Shown here: positions 38,195 through 48,825 of the stretch, piece by piece | Layout: the number at the start of each line of letters is the position of its first letter | Numbering within the stretch: position 1 is the stretch's first letter | The notes under the pieces: model-generated | The model's database searches: none | Told to the model about the DNA's origin: nothing | The model's input: the letters and a program-made list of their open reading frames with translations, nothing else | Program-made: the position numbers and the translations under genes | NCBI GenBank assembly: GCA_964058845.1 | Contig: CAXKVR010000069.1 | Span: forward strand, 1-64,000 | Length of the DNA: 64,000 bases | Source of the DNA: Carex sylvatica | Lineage: Eukaryota > Streptophyta > Magnoliopsida > Poales > Cyperaceae | Direction of reading: 5' to 3'

Positions 38195-40171
38195 ATGTTA
38201 GTTGCACTGTATGTGGGCGACAAGCTACAAAAGGGTGTAGATGGCGTGTATTACACAAAAGATGCTGCATTTGGCTTCGAGGTTAATGAAAATACCACAT
38301 TTCAAGAACTCAAGCATCTAATATACGAAAAGACTGCTGTAAACCCCAACAGGTATGAAATAGAATTGGCTACACGGATTGATAACTCACAAAGGGGTGG
38401 GGCGGGTAGACCTTACTTTGTGAGGTTTCCAATAACATATGCGAATTTATGGAGAGTTGCGTACACTAAATTTGAGTCTAGTGGGATCTCGGTAATGGAC
38501 ATATATTCAAAGAGGGTTCCCCGTGCTGGGGCTGGACCTTCTAGTGTGGCTGGGGATGGACCTTCAGGTTATGACAATTCGGGTTATGACAACCAGGGGT
38601 ACCACCACCACTCTCATTATGACAACCAGGGGTACCACCACCACTCCCCTTATGACAACCCGGGGTACCACCACAACTCCCCTTATGACAACCCGGGATA
38701 CCACCACAACTCTCCTTATGACAACTAGGAATACCACCACCACTCTCCTTATGCCAACCAAGGGTACCACCACAACTCTCCTGAAAATATTGAAGAGTTA
38801 CCACCACCACCCAGACAGACACCCATAATCCCTAGATTTCCAACTATGCCAGAGTCAGGACCGGTACCCGTTAATCGAACTGATATTGAAATTGATATTG
38901 ATGCTATTGATGCCATACCAGAAAATGAAATGGAAACGGGAGATGAATACGAAGGGATCTGGGTATCTGATGACTTATCAGATGGCGATGCAAATGTACC
39001 AGGTTTATCCAGGGAAGACAAATTTCTGATTAGAGGTCGGGGAAATAAGCATCATGTCGCCACATTCAATGATACCACAGCTTTTGAAGAGGCAGACATT
39101 ACTTATTTTGGCCCTCGTGTTGTATACAATGACGAACTTGCCCCGGGACAACTTTATACCAACATAGATGAACTTATAAAGAAAATCTATGAGACTCATG
39201 TTCACGGCAACTGGGAATGTAAAATACACAAAAGGGACTGAACAAGGTTAGTTGTGCTATGTAAAACTCACCCGCGGTGCGAGTTCTGCCTTTATGCAAC
39301 CCCTGCGGGTTCAGGGGAAGCATGGATGATTAGGAAGTGTGAACCACCTCACACATGTAAGTCTGCATCCACAAGGACAGACCATGCACAGCTGACGGCA
39401 TCACTAATTGTCGATGCAATTGAGGAGGATATTAAGTTGGATCCATCGATGAGCATCAAGGCGGTGGCTAGAACCGTCAGACACAAATACAAATATGTAA
39501 CCCCAAAATACAACAGGCTGTGGAGAGGTCGTGAACTTGCCATTTGCAGAATATTTGGTAGTTGGAAGGATTCATACGGCTATCTGGCACCATTGCTCCA
39601 GGCCATGGTAAGTACAAATGTCGGAACTGTATATGAGCGGTGGCATGGCCCCTTTTTTGATAAGGAGGGAGTGCTAATAGAGGGAGCTCAACAATTCAAG
39701 GGCATAGCATAGGCTTTTGGTGCTTGTATCCAAGCTGTGCCATACATCAGACCCGTTATCAGCATTGATGCATGCTTTATGTCTGGCCGTTATGAGGGGA
39801 GGTTACTGATAGCATGTGCATATGATGCTGAGAACCAGTTGTTGCCTTTGGCCTTTGCAATTGTTCAGAAAGAGAATGGTGAGAACTGGGGATTCTTTAT
39901 GCAGTTTTTAAGAATACGGGTGATTGGGGAAGGAAAATTTTTCTGTGTGATATCAGACCGGCACAAATGAATAAAATATGTTTTTGATCGTGAAGATTAT
40001 GGTTGGTCAACGCGTACTGGGCAGTGTGTGCACAGGTTGTGTATGCAACACGTTGCGGAGAACCTTTCCAAGGCAACCAGAAATGACAAGTGGGTTCTAG
40101 AAACATTTAGACAAAATTGCAGAAAGAAAAAACCGAGAAGGGTGGTAGAGATGACTAGAAATTTTGCAAAG
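38195..40171 (+). pseudogene. MuDR-type MULE transposase (MULE-B copy), truncated
   Basis: Same order as the MULE-A protein: N-terminal domain, six 11-residue repeats of YDNQGYHHHSP type, Cys/His DNA-binding region, and DDE core up to the end of the first exon; the splice donor GCAAAG then GTATAT is at 40172. The C-terminal part with the SWIM finger is deleted. Four in-frame stops: TAG at 38726 (CAG in the parallel repeats), TGA at 39239 (CGA in MULE-A), TAG near 39710 (TGG in MULE-A) and TGA near 39966 (GGA in MULE-A). It keeps the tryptophan and glutamine codons lost in MULE-A, so the two copies decayed independently. Confidence 0.9.
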
Positions 40172-40409
40172 GTATATATATTTCAATTATTTACATATAT
40201 TATTGTATTTTTCGAAAACTGTTTTTCGAAAACTGGTATTGTATTTTTCAAATCCCCTACCAGTCGTATCCTCATATGACGACTAGCCCTCTCCAGTCGG
40301 ATCCACCGAGGATCCGCCTGCTCCAGTCGGATGCACAGCATCTGGAGCCGCTCCAACTGGACCCGCTGCAAGCTCAAGTCGTACTCCCCACCGTCTAGAC
40401 CTGGGCATA
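40172..40409 (-). pseudogene. PMD gene remnant of MULE-B (first coding exon)
   Basis: Transposase intron sequence runs into a fragment (about 40258-40409) that reads, on the minus strand, as the start of the PMD protein: ATG at 40408-40406 followed by PRSRRWGVRL and an EGxxSSYED-like segment. An acceptor AATGTAG lies directly upstream of the ATG, as in MULE-C. This copy keeps both the original ATG (altered in MULE-A) and the tryptophan that became TAG in MULE-C, so it fixes the ancestral start. The rest of the gene is deleted. Confidence 0.8.
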
Positions 40410-41930
40410 CTACATTAACCAAAAAATATATATTAATCAATAACAACTTAAGAAAATCAAATTTTATTCGCAATTTTAAATATTTTCTAAATATTTTCAA
40501 CCAAATTCAAACCCTAATTCAACTGCAAATTCAAGCAATTGAAACCATAAAATGGTTAATTAATAATAATAAACTCCTAATTGTATGATATTAACATATT
40601 CAATGATTATACAATAAATATAATATATTATATTATTTTTATAATAATTATTAAATATATTAAAAATATAACATATTAATTATATAATTAATATAAAAAT
40701 TATATAATAATTATTAATCAAAATATACAAATTATATAATATTATAATAATAAGTACTTAATATATTAAGAATATAATATATTAATTATATAATTAATAT
40801 AAAAATTATTGTCAAATTTACTTTTTATAATTAAACTTATTGTATATGCTTGTATAAGTGTCAGACGTACAGAAATGACCCATTTTTATAACTTATAATT
40901 GTAAAATTATAAAATTAACAAGTTACATGTTGATGCTTATCAATTAAATACTAGTGAAATTATGCTAGAATATATTAATTATTATATGAAAAAAGAAAAC
41001 TACAAAAACATACAGTATCTGTTTTATTTCCAATAAAATTGATCATTATCTTTTGCAAATCATATAATTAGATTTACATTCAAAATGCATGCAACAATTT
41101 AAATAAAAAATCTCAAAATGCATGCAAAATTTTGCAATAAAATCGAAAAACATGCAATTTACTTGAAAAAAAAAATGTAACTAGTGAAATTATGCTATAA
41201 TATATTAATTATTATATGAAAAAAAAAATTACAAAAACATACAATATCTGTTTTATTTCCAATAAAATTGATCATTGTCTTTTGCAAATCATATAATTAG
41301 ATTTACATTCAAAATGCATGCAACAATTTAAATAAAAAAATCTCAAAATGCATGCAACAATTTAAATAAAAAATCTCAAAATGCATGCAAAATTTTGCAA
41401 TAAAATCGAAAAACATGCAATTTACTTGAAAAAAAATATGTAATTTTTAAACAACTTTTGATATATTTCAAAATAATTTGTTTTACTTGAAATTAATTTA
41501 TATCGATATAGACATGTATTTCGTCAACTAACTTCAAACATCCCTCAACCCTAAATTTTTTAAACAATAAATCCTAACTCTAATTTTTTAAATAATTCAA
41601 ACAATTGATCCGTAATAACCCTAAATTGAACCATAAACCCTACATTTTTAAGCAATTTACAACCATAAACCCTAAATAACCCTAGTACATCCAAAAAATT
41701 CAAACAATTTCACCATAATAGTTTTACCATAATAACCATATCACATTCAATTCAACCAATCCAGACAATTCAACTAATTCGAGTAATTCAACAAATTCGA
41801 AACAACTCTAATTGAACTAATTCAACCATTATCGAGTCACAATTCAACAAATTCAACAATTGAACTAATTCAAACCAAAACCCTAACCCTAACCCTAAAT
41901 TGAAAACTTATTGAATCAAAAAAAAAATTA
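40410..41930 (-). other. AT-rich 5' intron region of the MULE-B PMD gene
   Basis: Begins with sequence shared with MULE-A and MULE-C (AACCAAATTCAAACCCTAAT). Contains a 230-bp tandem duplication (listed separately) and three CCCTAA words near 41880. No reading frame of interest. Confidence 0.5.
40951..41443. repeat. Tandem duplication of about 230 bp
   Basis: CTAGTGAAATTATGCT starts both copies, at 40951 and 41181. The second copy carries an extra internal duplication of about 34 bp (AAAATGCATGCAACAATTTA repeated). Confidence 0.88.
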
Positions 41931-42179
41931 CATGAGAAGCTCGGTGCAGAGGCAGTGGTGGTGCTCGGTGTAGCGGTGCTCGGTGAAGCGGCTCGGTGCA
42001 GCGGCTCGGTGAAGCGGCTTGAGGGAAAGGAGAGAACAAGATGGAGAGGGGTTGGCCGGAGAGGGGAGGTGGGGTTGGGCGACACTGGGCGGCACGGGCG
42101 GGTTTTGATTTTTCGGTTTGGTGCGGAGGGGAAGAGGCAGAGAGGAGGAGAGGGAAGGGTTCGGCTGGGTTAAAATAGC
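41931..42179 (-). promoter_or_regulatory. GC-rich leader inside the MULE-B right TIR
   Basis: On the plus strand, repeated GCTCGGTGCAGCGG and GCTCGGTGAAGCGG words; equivalent in position to the PMD leader exons of MULE-A and MULE-C but not closely similar. Possible untranslated first exon on the minus strand, by position only. Confidence 0.35.
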
Positions 42180-42371
42180 CCATTTGGACCGCCCGTGGGG
42201 GGGGGGGGGGGGGTGCCCCACATAGCATGTGGACCGCCTGTGGGTGTGGCACTTCATTAGGAATATGGACCGTTCGTGGGCTTGGCGGTCAGGGCATGAA
42301 TAAAAAAAAATTAATTGCAGGGTTATTTTTAAAATTTTCTTTTTTAGAGGGGATATTAATAAAAATGGCCG
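42180..42371 (-). repeat. MULE-B right terminal inverted repeat
   Basis: Inverted copy of the left TIR, with a run of 17 G at 42197-42213. Followed at once by the target duplication AAAATAATC. Confidence 0.9.
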
Positions 42372-42380
42372 AAAATAATC

Positions 42381-42948
42381 TTCAGCAGAGCAAGCAAAAA
42401 ACAAGAGAGAAAAAGTATCCCAAGAAAGATTGAACAATTTCACAGTATCCTTAACCAAATGATTTTTAGCCCCTTTATATTCAAATTCTGATTCTGCCCT
42501 GACTCTCATCAATTGCACGGAATTACTTGGTTGTTTTATCAGTGCACTTTCTAATCTTTTGAGAACAGCTCAGGAGTTGACCCTCTGATCAAACTGGTTG
42601 ATGTAATTATTTTGTTTCAAAAATAAAATGGGCACTTAACCTCTCTTTTTTTTTAATTGTACGGAATTCATTCAATTATTTCCATATAGAATTGGACTAT
42701 CTATTTGAAATCGAATTGTGCTGATACAAACTTCGAGTTTTATAACTTGTATTATTCATTTATTTTCAAAAAAATTGAGCTTGTATATAATTTTTTATAT
42801 AATTTAGAATAAATTGTATATAATTTTTTATATAATTTGGAATAAATTGTATATAATTTTTTATATAATTTAGAATAAAATGCTACGTGTACTATAAAAT
42901 TAGTTTTCATACTCGGTATGAATATTTTATATAATTGATCATCAATGT
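42381..42948. other. AT-rich spacer
   Basis: No gene recognised. It includes a 33-bp tandem repeat with three copies at about 42783-42885 (TATATAATTTTTTATATAAT). Confidence 0.5.
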
Positions 42949-42953
42949 GTGTT

Positions 42954-44914
42954 TGTCACACCCCGAAATAAGGAGTCGTACAGTTACGCCGCGAATACAC
43001 AATTTTCCATGTACCCATAAGACAATTACTTAGACTTAACTCTAAATAAGCAATTCATCATGTCATAACTACCATAATAGTAAAACTAGTGCCACCTGTT
43101 ATAATGTCATATTTCCAAACAAACATTTTATCAAGAATTTAATAACAAAACCTACATATATTGCCATATTTACCATGCATTCAAGTAATACTGGTACAAA
43201 CTGTTTATAACATATAATCAAACGAAACAGAGAAACGTTATTTCACATTTGTAACAAACAGCATGGTCTAATTGAAGGATCTGTACAACAAAACAATTTA
43301 CAAACCACCAATCAGATAACAAAAACTTTTATAGTAACATGACAGATTTCTATATATACAAGGTTTACTTCTCACTCAATATGCTCGGAATCCCTATTCT
43401 TGCTTTCCTGAAATAAAAATCCACAAGGGGAAAGAGGGGTGAGAAACTTGTCAACAGTTTCTCAATGCAAAATTTTATTAGGACTACTAGATTTGTAAGA
43501 AATTCATTGCCAGAACTAAATAATAACAATATTTCAATATTAAGTTAATTATTCATTAATAATGAATGCAAATGCTCAAGAATGAGATTCAAATGAGATT
43601 CAACCAATATCATTCAAAGATAATCAAAGAACTATTATTCAGAATATTTGGACCTAAATGATAAAATTACCAAGTCAGGTTATCAATAATAGATATAAGG
43701 TATCTATCAATCTTTGGCTTAAACCATTCTATTAGGTCTAGTTTGTAGTCAGACATAACTCATAAATTCAGATAAGCATATTCATCAATAAAATACAAGA
43801 TATCATCACCCTTACCAGAAGTAACCAATAGAACAATCGATATATCACAGTTTTACTATTCCTGCAATCACAATTTACATTATCCTCTACCCTACCGGTA
43901 CTGGGTTCAGTTGAGGTCATTCACCGTATGTGCATATGGATCCTGAATCAAAGTCTAGCGTCGACTATAGACTTGGCAATAAACAATAAAGTAAATCAAT
44001 TTGATACTGTGGTCCTATTCAATTATCAGAAACGAGATAACAGACAATCGATAAAACAATACCAAAATGATAAATCATCATAGTTATAACAATTCAAGTA
44101 TGCTATTATCTTACCTCATGCAAATGATGCAACGATGCTTTTAATCAGAAATTCAACGTGCTAATATAAACAATTAATTAGTTCTTAGAAATAAAAATCA
44201 AGACAAACCCCATGGTGCGTAGAGGATCAGCTATCACTAGATTCAGAACTTCAGACGATCCCGCTAAGTCTTGCTCGATAGAGTCTATGTTAAACAAAAT
44301 AACAAAAATAAGTTAGTATTTATTTAACAATCTCATAAGAACTAATTTACCTTTATACCCCAGCTAGAAATCTCATATGCATATATGCATATTTCATGTC
44401 CAGTAATAGATTTTCAGTTTTCAGATTTTTAGTTTATTTGTATTTTGCATACCTTCAGGTTTCATATCATCTATTTCTATGATTTATGACTTGTTCATTT
44501 CATTTAGAATAAAATTACAATCATCCCCGAATCCTATAGTTCTACTTATTTTTAGCACCGATTATTTTCTTTTCGCTAAGGCCCAGTTTGCATATAAACA
44601 AAATAACAACTTTGAAGGTTTTAATTGGTCAATAGAATATAAATACTATTTAGATTAAAACTTAAATCTTCTAAGTTATCAATTGAACAATTCATAAATT
44701 TCAAATTTTATGATTCGGGGATCCAAATTAAATTAGTTTATATCTTTGCTAATTCAATTATTCATGTTTCCGTTTCACTCAATAAATTTAATCTGATGCT
44801 TAGGTCAATTATCAATTACCATAATATTTCTGAAGCATCAGAAAAGTTTGAATTTAAACTTTAATTTATTTTAGATTTTTTTTTTTTTTTTTTTCTAAAA
44901 TTCACAATGTTACA
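42954..44914. mobile_element. Solo LTR, same family start as 23107 (2.0 kb)
   Basis: Starts TGTCACACCCCGA and ends AATGTTACA, with a perfect 5-bp duplication GTGTT at 42949-42953 and 44915-44919. It shares the start and an internal TTTCCTGAAAT...GGTGAGAAA region with the 3.1-kb solo LTR but is otherwise strongly diverged, so it belongs to a different subfamily. No internal coding sequence. Confidence 0.87.
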
Positions 44915-44919
44915 GTGTT

Positions 44920-45195
44920 TGACACAGCTTGAAAGCATAATATCGCAGTTGATCACCCAACACGTATCATTGATTTAAAAATGGACCATCCAAACTTTTG
45001 TGGGAAAATCTAATGGCTTGGGGGAACTAGAGAAAAACTGAGCCCTTTCAAGAAGACTGATATGTACTGACCGATCTGTTGGTTGTGCCTTGGGTTAGCA
45101 ACTTTTCAAAACGCAAATCAGAAAGCAATAGATAATGAAAACAGAAACAGTACCTTCGATTTCGTCGGGTCATTCCGACTACAATGAGGTAGAAA
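44920..45195. other. Unassigned spacer
   Basis: Nothing recognised. Confidence 0.3.
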
Positions 45196-46131
45196 GAGTG
45201 AGGCTATGGTACATTGTAATATGCAGATTGATCCGTGCATGAGATTTATATTTTTGTTTTCAAAATTTAATTAATCAATCCAAGCTAGGAATGAAACTAG
45301 AGCGAATACGGAGTGGATAATACTAATATCAAATCCGTATCCGTCTTTTAATTAGCGGATACGGATACAAATTGTAAGCAGATGTCAAACAAGGGTTTCC
45401 ATTTGGTCATTAATCACCATTACGGACAATCTTTACATTAAAAAAAGCTATTACAGAACGAAAACAAGGGGTTTTCATTTTTCGGCCCATAGCTCAGTCC
45501 CTTCCTTATTTATATAAAGCCTTAATTGGAAAGTAACTACATTTAAGTTTTTATTGGACTAATAGATTAAAAAGGCAGCAAATGGAAATCAGCCCAGAAA
45601 CAAGTCCGGATCCGACGTGCTCAAGTAATTAGTATCACTAGAAAAATCTAAAGATCCGAGGTGCTTATACACAGCTTTGGTCCGTCAACCTGTGAAGAGA
45701 TTTAGCAAATGGATATTGAGGATATCCGTTCCGTTTACGGGTTCACTGTATTATTCGTATCTGTTTCCGCATAAATTATTGTTAGCCCGTAATTATCCAG
45801 ATCCATTTACACCCCCTAATACGAACCGTCCAATATTAATATCATTTGAAAATATACTTGGAGATCAAATTTTATATTTTTTTTTACTATATTTTTAGAC
45901 AATTAAAAAATTACTTAATCAAAAAAATTTGAACAATTCAAAGTAGTGATTTTCTACCTACTTAAATAATAATAAAAAAAGTTTCAAAAAATATAAAAGT
46001 TGATCTTTAGATATATTTTTATTTAATAATAATATGAAAATGTTCAAATTAATTATTTGACTTAAAAAAATAAAAATATAGATTTAATACATAGAATAAT
46101 CTGCACATTACAATGTATCATAGCCTCACTC
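45196..46131. mobile_element. Non-autonomous TIR element (936 bp)
   Basis: The ends are inverted copies over about 33 bp: GAGTGAGGCTATGGTACATT at the left, and the reverse complement with few mismatches at the right. The interior is AT-rich and lacks a transposase frame. A convincing target duplication is not visible, so the superfamily stays open; hAT-like is a guess. Confidence 0.6.
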
Positions 46132-46801
46132 AGGTGCCTATCCATTGTACCGTAAACGCTACGTTCTTCATATTATTATGCCTTTTTAGCATATTTTCGA
46201 AATGAATATAAAATGAAATAAAAGAAATAAACGGTAAACACTATCTAAATTAGTTCTAGGCCCATAACGCTAGAAAGTCCAAACCCTTCAAATCATAGAT
46301 CATCCAGCAGCAGCTTTTACTATCTGACTGAGAACTAAAACGGGACTTTCGGCCTATAAATAGAACCCATAAATAGAACTAAAGTAACAAAGGGCCTTCT
46401 ATACAAAATTAACTGTCCCCATCACACAAATAAGTAAGAACTAATGATCTCCATATGTTTTTACTGATGTTCCTTTTCACAATTTAATGGGTGTTCTCCT
46501 AAGCGCTGAGCAATCTGATCACACCTCCGATATGTCGAATATGGAAACCAATTTTATTTATAGTGTTACATTTAAGGAATTGCTAGGAAAATATTACAAC
46601 ACAAATGCTTTTGTTTCCGAGACCGAATCGTCTGCCTCCCTAGAGGCAGGAATTTCCTGTCTCCAGAGTCACTGTATGTGGGCCAGTTCAAAAATAAATA
46701 GTGGCCGGCTGCCTTTAACAGTGACCGGCTCCACACGCAGTGACTAAGGGGGCAAAAAATTTCTTCACCCAGGGGCAGAGAATTTCATTTCTTTGTTTCC
46801 T
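46132..46801. other. Spacer, no supported gene
   Basis: Contains CCTATAAATAGAACC near 46350 and an 86-codon open frame at 46487-46747 that I do not recognise and do not call. Two CCGGCT words near 46700 are the only GC-rich feature. Confidence 0.35.
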
Positions 46802-46812
46802 CTAACAAGTGA

Positions 46813-47535
46813 TTTTTTTTTTTTAAACCTTGACAGTGATTATCAAGTAAAATTTTTATTAATTAAAACGTAAAATACATCCATCATTCTAAATCCAAAA
46901 CATCATTCAAACTACATCAACATCTAAAAAAACATCTATATCTAAACATCAACATCTAACAACACAAACAGCTAAAACAACAAAAGAAACAAACAATATC
47001 CTTTCGTGGTAGACACTGATAATGTTTTATATTGGCTGGCTAGCGACCAAATGAAAGGAGACATCTTTTTTTTTTTTTCTATTTGGGTTGTGTGCGGAGA
47101 AGGCATGGTGCCGCGGTGGTGGGAGTGCAAAGAGAGAGGAGAGCCGACGACTAGGTCTATTGCCGCCAATTGTCTTTAGTTCTCCCAACAATGGTGAAAG
47201 AAGATAAGATGCCGATAGACAAGAGAGATGATGACTAGGGCTATTATCACTAGCTTTCTCTTCTCCCGAAGGATAGGTGCTGGGGTAGGGGACAGGAACG
47301 AGTAGCGCTTGTTGGCAGCTAGGATTTTTTAAAGAGAAAGCGGGGTGAACGAGAGTAGAAGAGCGCGGAGGAGGGAATGGAGAAGGCAAAGAAAAAAAGA
47401 AGAGGGTTGTCGGTGCGAATCCCTGCTCTTCTCAAGGCATAGCCGAAGGCGAGGACGCGGCTGAGAAAGCTTGCTGACGGAGAGATGGGAGAAAAGAGAT
47501 GGACGGAGCTAAGGAGACTTGCGGCGCGAGATCCC
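46813..47535 (-). mobile_element. Poly(A) retroposon with 11-bp target duplication
   Basis: On the minus strand it starts near 47535 and runs to a poly(A) tail (T-run at 46813-46826). CTAACAAGTGA occurs at 46802-46812 and again at 47536-47546, a perfect 11-bp target-site duplication as made by LINE machinery. The 5' half is C/T-rich, the 3' half AT-rich; there is no reverse transcriptase. The 3' end matches the truncated copy at 35685-35882. It is best described as a SINE-like or non-autonomous LINE-derived element. Several open frames on the minus strand are not recognised and are not called. Confidence 0.82.
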
Positions 47536-47546
47536 CTAACAAGTGA

Positions 47547-47990
47547 AGCTAAGGGCACCAAAAATATGTAAACAACCCAAATCCGAAATGCTCCACCAGA
47601 TTCCTCAAATCTGAATTATTTGTACAGTTTAATGGACGCTCCTAATAAGCCGAAATAGTACGACTAATGGAGCTAGCTCAACTGGGCACTCTGACCCCCA
47701 TTAAAGGTATAACAAATCATAAATGAAGGTATGGTATAACAATTCAGATTTTAAATTAGTTTATAAAAAAATAAAAAGATATGCTAAATAATAACAAAAT
47801 ATTGCAAAATAAACTAAATAAAGAATCAATGATTCACATGACATGACGTGACTAAGTCAATATACTTAACGTGTTATTTTCGACATAAAAACACACACAT
47901 CACGCGAATTAATATGCCACATATTATATAAAAAGTCACATAATGTGACTGATATGCAAAACGTACCGTGATATCCTATAACATTTATAC
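47547..47990. other. Unassigned AT-rich spacer
   Basis: Nothing recognised between the retroposon and MULE-C. Confidence 0.3.
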
Positions 47991-48240
47991 CGACCATTTT
48001 TATTAATATCCAAAAATAAAACGAAATTTTAAAAATAATCTTGAGTAATTTTTTTTTTAAAATAACCCAACCGCCCGGGCCTGGGACGGCTCAAAATACA
48101 AGCGAACCGCCTGGGCCTCGGGCGGGTCACAGGGAGAGCAAACCGCCCCCACTGCGGGCGGTCCAGAGAGAAGCAAACCGCCTCCACTGCGGGCGGTCCA
48201 GAGAGAAGCAAACCGCCCCAGGGTCGGGCGATCCACTATG
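47991..48240 (+). repeat. MULE-C left terminal inverted repeat
   Basis: Same design as the MULE-A TIR, but the GC-rich module GCAAACCGCC...GGGCGGTCC is present three times (near 48138, 48173 and 48208) against two in the right TIR. Confidence 0.88.
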
Positions 48241-48511
48241 CATTCAAAAACCCTTCCCCATTCCCTTCTCTGTCTCCCCTCCGCACCAGAAAAAGAAAAA
48301 GGAAAAAAAAAAACAGGCGGCCACCCCAGCCAAGTTCGCCCCCGCTCCCGCCGCCGGTGCTCCGCTCTTGTCTCCGCCGCTGCTGCGCCACTCCTCTCCT
48401 CTCCCTCACTCGCTCACTCTCTCTCTCGCTCGCACCTTCCCGCCCGCGAATCACCATGAATCCGCACCTCTCCGTGGTCTACCTCACTGCAATTGCTCCA
48501 TTTCTCTCGGG
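48241..48511 (+). promoter_or_regulatory. Leader (non-coding first exon) of the MULE-C PMD gene
   Basis: C/T-rich stretch with CTCTCTCGCTCGC words, ending ATTTCTCTCGG followed by the consensus donor GTAAGT at 48512. The donor and the preceding 20 bases are conserved in MULE-A (reverse strand near 32464). It contains an ATG at 48455, but that frame has no counterpart in the PMD proteins. Confidence 0.6.
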
Positions 48512-48555
48512 TAAGTTTTCGATTCGACTGAATGCGATTAAGTTGTGTAATTGTT

Positions 48556-48725
48556 GAAATCGAATTGATTCGGTTGATTCGGTTCGATTCGATTCAAATC
48601 GATTCGGTTAAAATCGATTCGGTTCGATTCGATTGTGATAAAATTGTGTAATTATTGAAATCGAATTGATTCGGTTGATTCGGTTCGATTCGATTCAAAT
48701 CGATTCGGTTCGACTCGATTGTGAT
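48556..48725. repeat. GATTCGGTTC minisatellite in the PMD intron
   Basis: Reverse-complement counterpart of the 31985-32430 repeat of MULE-A, shorter here and at the same place relative to the leader exon. Confidence 0.85.
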
Positions 48726-48825
48726 GAAATTGTGTAATTGTTGAATTCTATTCGATTGTGTAATTTATGCAAATGTAATTAAGTTGTGTAATTGTTGAAT
48801 TCGATTCGATTATGAATTGTTAGAA

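Larger units (their letters stand above)
37421..42371 (+). mobile_element. MULE-B, internally deleted Mutator-like element
   Basis: 4,951 bp with inverted ends CGGCCATTTTTATTAATATC, TIRs of about 190 bp (37421-37612 and 42180-42371) and a perfect 9-bp duplication AAAATAATC (37412-37420 and 42372-42380). It is a sister subfamily of MULE-A and MULE-C: the outer TIR bases agree, the inner TIR differs. It retains the 5' two-thirds of the transposase gene (plus strand) and the first coding exon of the PMD gene (minus strand). Everything between is deleted, with the junction near 40255. Confidence 0.92.

Noticed and set aside
41876..41897. Telomere-like CCCTAA repeats
   Set aside because: Only three units in an AT-rich intron rich in CCCTAA words; too short for an interstitial telomere.
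42954..44914. Possible full LTR retrotransposon
   Set aside because: No coding domains and no second LTR; exact duplications at the ends of one LTR-like unit make it a solo LTR.
46487..46747. 86-codon open frame
   Set aside because: No recognisable domain, no clear promoter or splice context, and set among transposable elements.
47027..47561. Proline- and serine-rich minus-strand open frames of 80-120 codons
   Set aside because: They fall within the poly(A) retroposon and reflect its C/T-rich 5' half; one spans the target duplication.
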